Shown here one piece after another: positions 62,462 through 64,000 of a stretch of 64,000 bases of DNA. Position 1 is the first letter of the stretch, and each line of letters starts with the position of its first letter. Made by a program: the position numbers and the translations under genes. Below the pieces are notes generated by a model. It made no database searches. It worked only from the letters and a program-made list of their open reading frames with translations, and was not told where the DNA came from. The DNA comes from Leptofilum sp041748655 (GTDB lineage: Bacteria; Chloroflexota; Anaerolineae; Promineifilales; Promineifilaceae): the NCBI GenBank assembly GCA_041748655.1, contig JBGTCV010000094.1:21820-85819 (forward strand), given 5' to 3'.

Positions 62462-63865
62462 ATGACGAACCAAAGCTTAGAAGATTTGTTACAAACTGTT
62501 GGAAATCCAGTGGACATGTTACGAAATTCGCAAATAGGTGCCTACGTCTATCCAGTGGTCCCGTCTGAGTTCACAAACTGGCGAGACGAACAATTAGCCT
62601 GGCGGGAGACGTGTGTTCTTTATGACCAGTCTCACCATATGGTTGATTTATTTGTGGAAGGGCCTGATGCGCTCAAACTGCTCTCTTATCTCACAATCAA
62701 TACCTTCAAAAATTTCACCGTTAACAAAGCCAAGCAGTTTGTCCCGTGCAGTTATGATGGCTATGTGATTGGCGATGGGATTCTTTTCTATTTGGAAGAG
62801 AATAAACTCGTCTTTGTCGGGCGTGCCCCAACCGCAAATTGGATTCAATTCCATGCCGAGACAGGCGGCTACGATGTGACAACAATCTATGATGACAGAT
62901 CGCCCTCTCGCCCGATGGGGAAGCCAGTCTCTCGTATTAACTATCGCTACCAAATTCAAGGCCCCAATGCCGAGCAGCTTATCCAAAAGCTGAACGGCGG
63001 CCCGTTTGCAGATATAAAGTTTTTCAACATGGATTTCATAAACATTGCGGGGCGGAAGGTTCGGGCCTTGCGGCATGGCATGGCCGGTGCGCCTGGATTG
63101 GAAATTTGGGGGCCTTACGAAGAAGGTGAGGGAATACGGGCTGCCATTATCGAAGCTGGCAAGGAGTTTGGACTGGCTCAAGTTGGTGCCAGAGCTTACG
63201 CAACCAACACGCTAGAGTCGGGTTGGATTCCGTCACCTCTGCCGGCGGTCTATACCGGTGAAAGGATGAAGCCTTACAGGGAATGGCTGCCAGCAGCCAG
63301 CTACGAGGCCACCGGCTCAATCGGCGGCAGCTTTTATTCCAATAACATCGAGGACTATTATGTAACGCCTCATGCCTTGGGTTATGGCTCTTTTATCAAA
63401 TTTGATCATGACTTCATTGGTAGAGAAGCACTTGAGAAAATGGCTGACCAACCGCAGCGAAAGAAGGTGACGTTCGCCTGGAACGCTGAGGATGTTGTTA
63501 GGGTTATTAGCTCACTGTTTGAGTCGGGTGGGGATATTTACAAATATATCGATCTACCCTTGTCGAATTATACATCAGCGACGTATGACAAAGTATTGAG
63601 CCAGGGAGAAGCGGTCGGCTTTTCGATGTTTAGTGGCTACAGTTTTAATGAGCGGTCAATGATCTCGCTGGGAATAGTAGATCCAGACATTGAAATCGGC
63701 AACGAGGTTACGTTAGTCTGGGGCGAAGAAGGCGGCGGTTCGCAAAAAACAACGGTTGAGCGCCACAAGCAGGCCGAAATCCGGGCAATTGTCAGCCCTG
63801 CGCCATACTCCAAAGCCGCCCGAGAAGAATATGCAGCAGGTTGGCGGACTACAGGCGTAAACTAG
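62462..63865 (+). CDS. Vanillate/3-O-methylgallate O-demethylase-like (LigM/DesA family, THF-dependent)
   Basis: A GcvT/aminomethyltransferase-fold protein of 467 aa, close in length to LigM of Sphingobium (471 aa) and much longer than GcvT or DmdA. Recognisable segments are AWRETCVLYDQSHHMVDLFVEGPDA, RALRHGMAGAPGLEIWGP, YATNTLESGWIPSPLP and YVTPHALGYGSFIKFDHDFIGREAL. The family transfers the methyl group of methoxylated aromatic acids to tetrahydrofolate. The companion aldehyde and alcohol dehydrogenases would feed vanillyl alcohol/vanillin-like compounds into it. TTAGGAGG lies upstream of the ATG. The stop codon TAG touches the left end of an IS630-like element, so the C-terminus could have been changed by the insertion. 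Confidence 0.85.
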   Translation: MTNQSLEDLLQTVGNPVDMLRNSQIGAYVYPVVPSEFTNWRDEQLAWRETCVLYDQSHHMVDLFVEGPDALKLLSYLTINTFKNFTVNKAKQFVPCSYDGYVIGDGILFYLEENKLVFVGRAPTANWIQFHAETGGYDVTTIYDDRSPSRPMGKPVSRINYRYQIQGPNAEQLIQKLNGGPFADIKFFNMDFINIAGRKVRALRHGMAGAPGLEIWGPYEEGEGIRAAIIEAGKEFGLAQVGARAYATNTLESGWIPSPLPAVYTGERMKPYREWLPAASYEATGSIGGSFYSNNIEDYYVTPHALGYGSFIKFDHDFIGREALEKMADQPQRKKVTFAWNAEDVVRVISSLFESGGDIYKYIDLPLSNYTSATYDKVLSQGEAVGFSMFSGYSFNERSMISLGIVDPDIEIGNEVTLVWGEEGGGSQKTTVERHKQAEIRAIVSPAPYSKAAREEYAAGWRTTGVN

Positions 63866-64000
63866 TACAGGGATTTTGTAAAAATGCGGGGTGCGAGTAA
63901 GCTGGTAGAATGCCAAAGAAATATGAAGTGAATCTCACACCCAAAGAACGGACCCATTTGCTGGCGCTTGTCAGCAAAGGCAAAAATAAGGCAGCGGTAA
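63866..64000 (+). mobile_element. IS630-like insertion sequence, left end (continues past window)
   Basis: The sequence TACAGGGATTTTGT starting at 63866 directly after the demethylase stop resembles the TA-initiated terminal inverted repeat of IS630/Tc1-mariner elements, which insert at TA. A transposase-like start follows 45 bp later. The right end is outside the window, so the repeat and target duplication cannot be checked here. Confidence 0.55.
63911..64000 (+). CDS. IS630-family transposase, N-terminal fragment (cut by window end)
   Basis: The 30 visible residues MPKKYEVNLTPKERTHLLAL plus VSKGKNKAAV match the N-terminal helix-turn-helix opening common to IS630 transposases (LTPEER..L..LVSKGK). 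The reading frame is open at the window edge. The DDE catalytic domain would lie beyond. Confidence 0.65.

Overview
The window looks like a chromosomal segment of an uncultured Chloroflexota, probably Anaerolineae. This is an inference from gene content and style, not from a marker gene. It rests on a secreted protein with a YLPLVV motif and a Pro/Thr stalk, a large SARP/AfsR-type regulator, a sortase with an LPESG substrate, many intergenic palindromes, and above all the very frequent palindrome ACGGCCGT (usually AACGGCCGTT). That octamer occurs in coding and non-coding DNA in every reading frame, much like HIP1 of cyanobacteria. No rRNA, tRNA or CRISPR array was seen.

Layout. 1-3.0 kb: end of an exopolysaccharide locus (a GT39-like membrane glycosyltransferase and a fused Wzz/tyrosine autokinase). 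3.0-10.9 kb, minus strand: HAD phosphatase, SRAP-domain protein, FAD oxidoreductase, a 1040-aa SARP regulator and a secreted six-repeat protein. The promoters of the oxidoreductase and of the secreted protein share 11-bp-spaced AACGC boxes. 11-14 kb: an SDR and transketolase. 14.1-17.8 kb, minus: LPESG surface protein, sortase, sirtuin and MgtE, the last two translationally coupled. 17.9-23 kb, plus: YhfC-type membrane protease, ABC-2 exporter, NylC/DmpA-type peptidase, a small unknown protein and a FocA channel.

23.0-30.3 kb: a 2-oxoacid:ferredoxin oxidoreductase operon (delta, alpha, beta, gamma) with an aminotransferase and an unknown 111-aa protein inside it. It faces a CoA-transferase and alanine dehydrogenase on the minus strand. 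Together they make a plausible amino-acid oxidation and fermentation module. 30.6-41.1 kb: a universal stress protein, a giant (2875 aa) cyclic beta-1,2-glucan synthase-like protein and an SMP-30 protein.

41.2-50.6 kb: a sugar-sensing and uptake island. It holds a YesN/YesM-type two-component pair with its own YtfQ-like lipoprotein, then a second YtfQ-like lipoprotein with an ATPase and two permeases, with promoters and operator-like palindromes visible. 50.7-58.5 kb: amidohydrolase and acyl-CoA ligase on the minus strand, divergent from TetR, MaoC, FabG-like SDR and an ABC importer; four related CGTGAAACGTGA palindromes punctuate this region. 58.7-63.9 kb: an aromatic module (aldehyde dehydrogenase, alcohol dehydrogenase, alpha/beta hydrolase, LigM-like O-demethylase). 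Its alcohol dehydrogenase gene is bracketed by ~93-bp inverted repeats. The window ends in an IS630-like transposase that abuts the demethylase stop codon.

The ACGGCCGT octamer is dense from about 3 to 41 kb and 50.6 to 58.5 kb, but nearly absent in 41.4-50 kb and 58.7-63.9 kb. Those two blocks may be more recent acquisitions.
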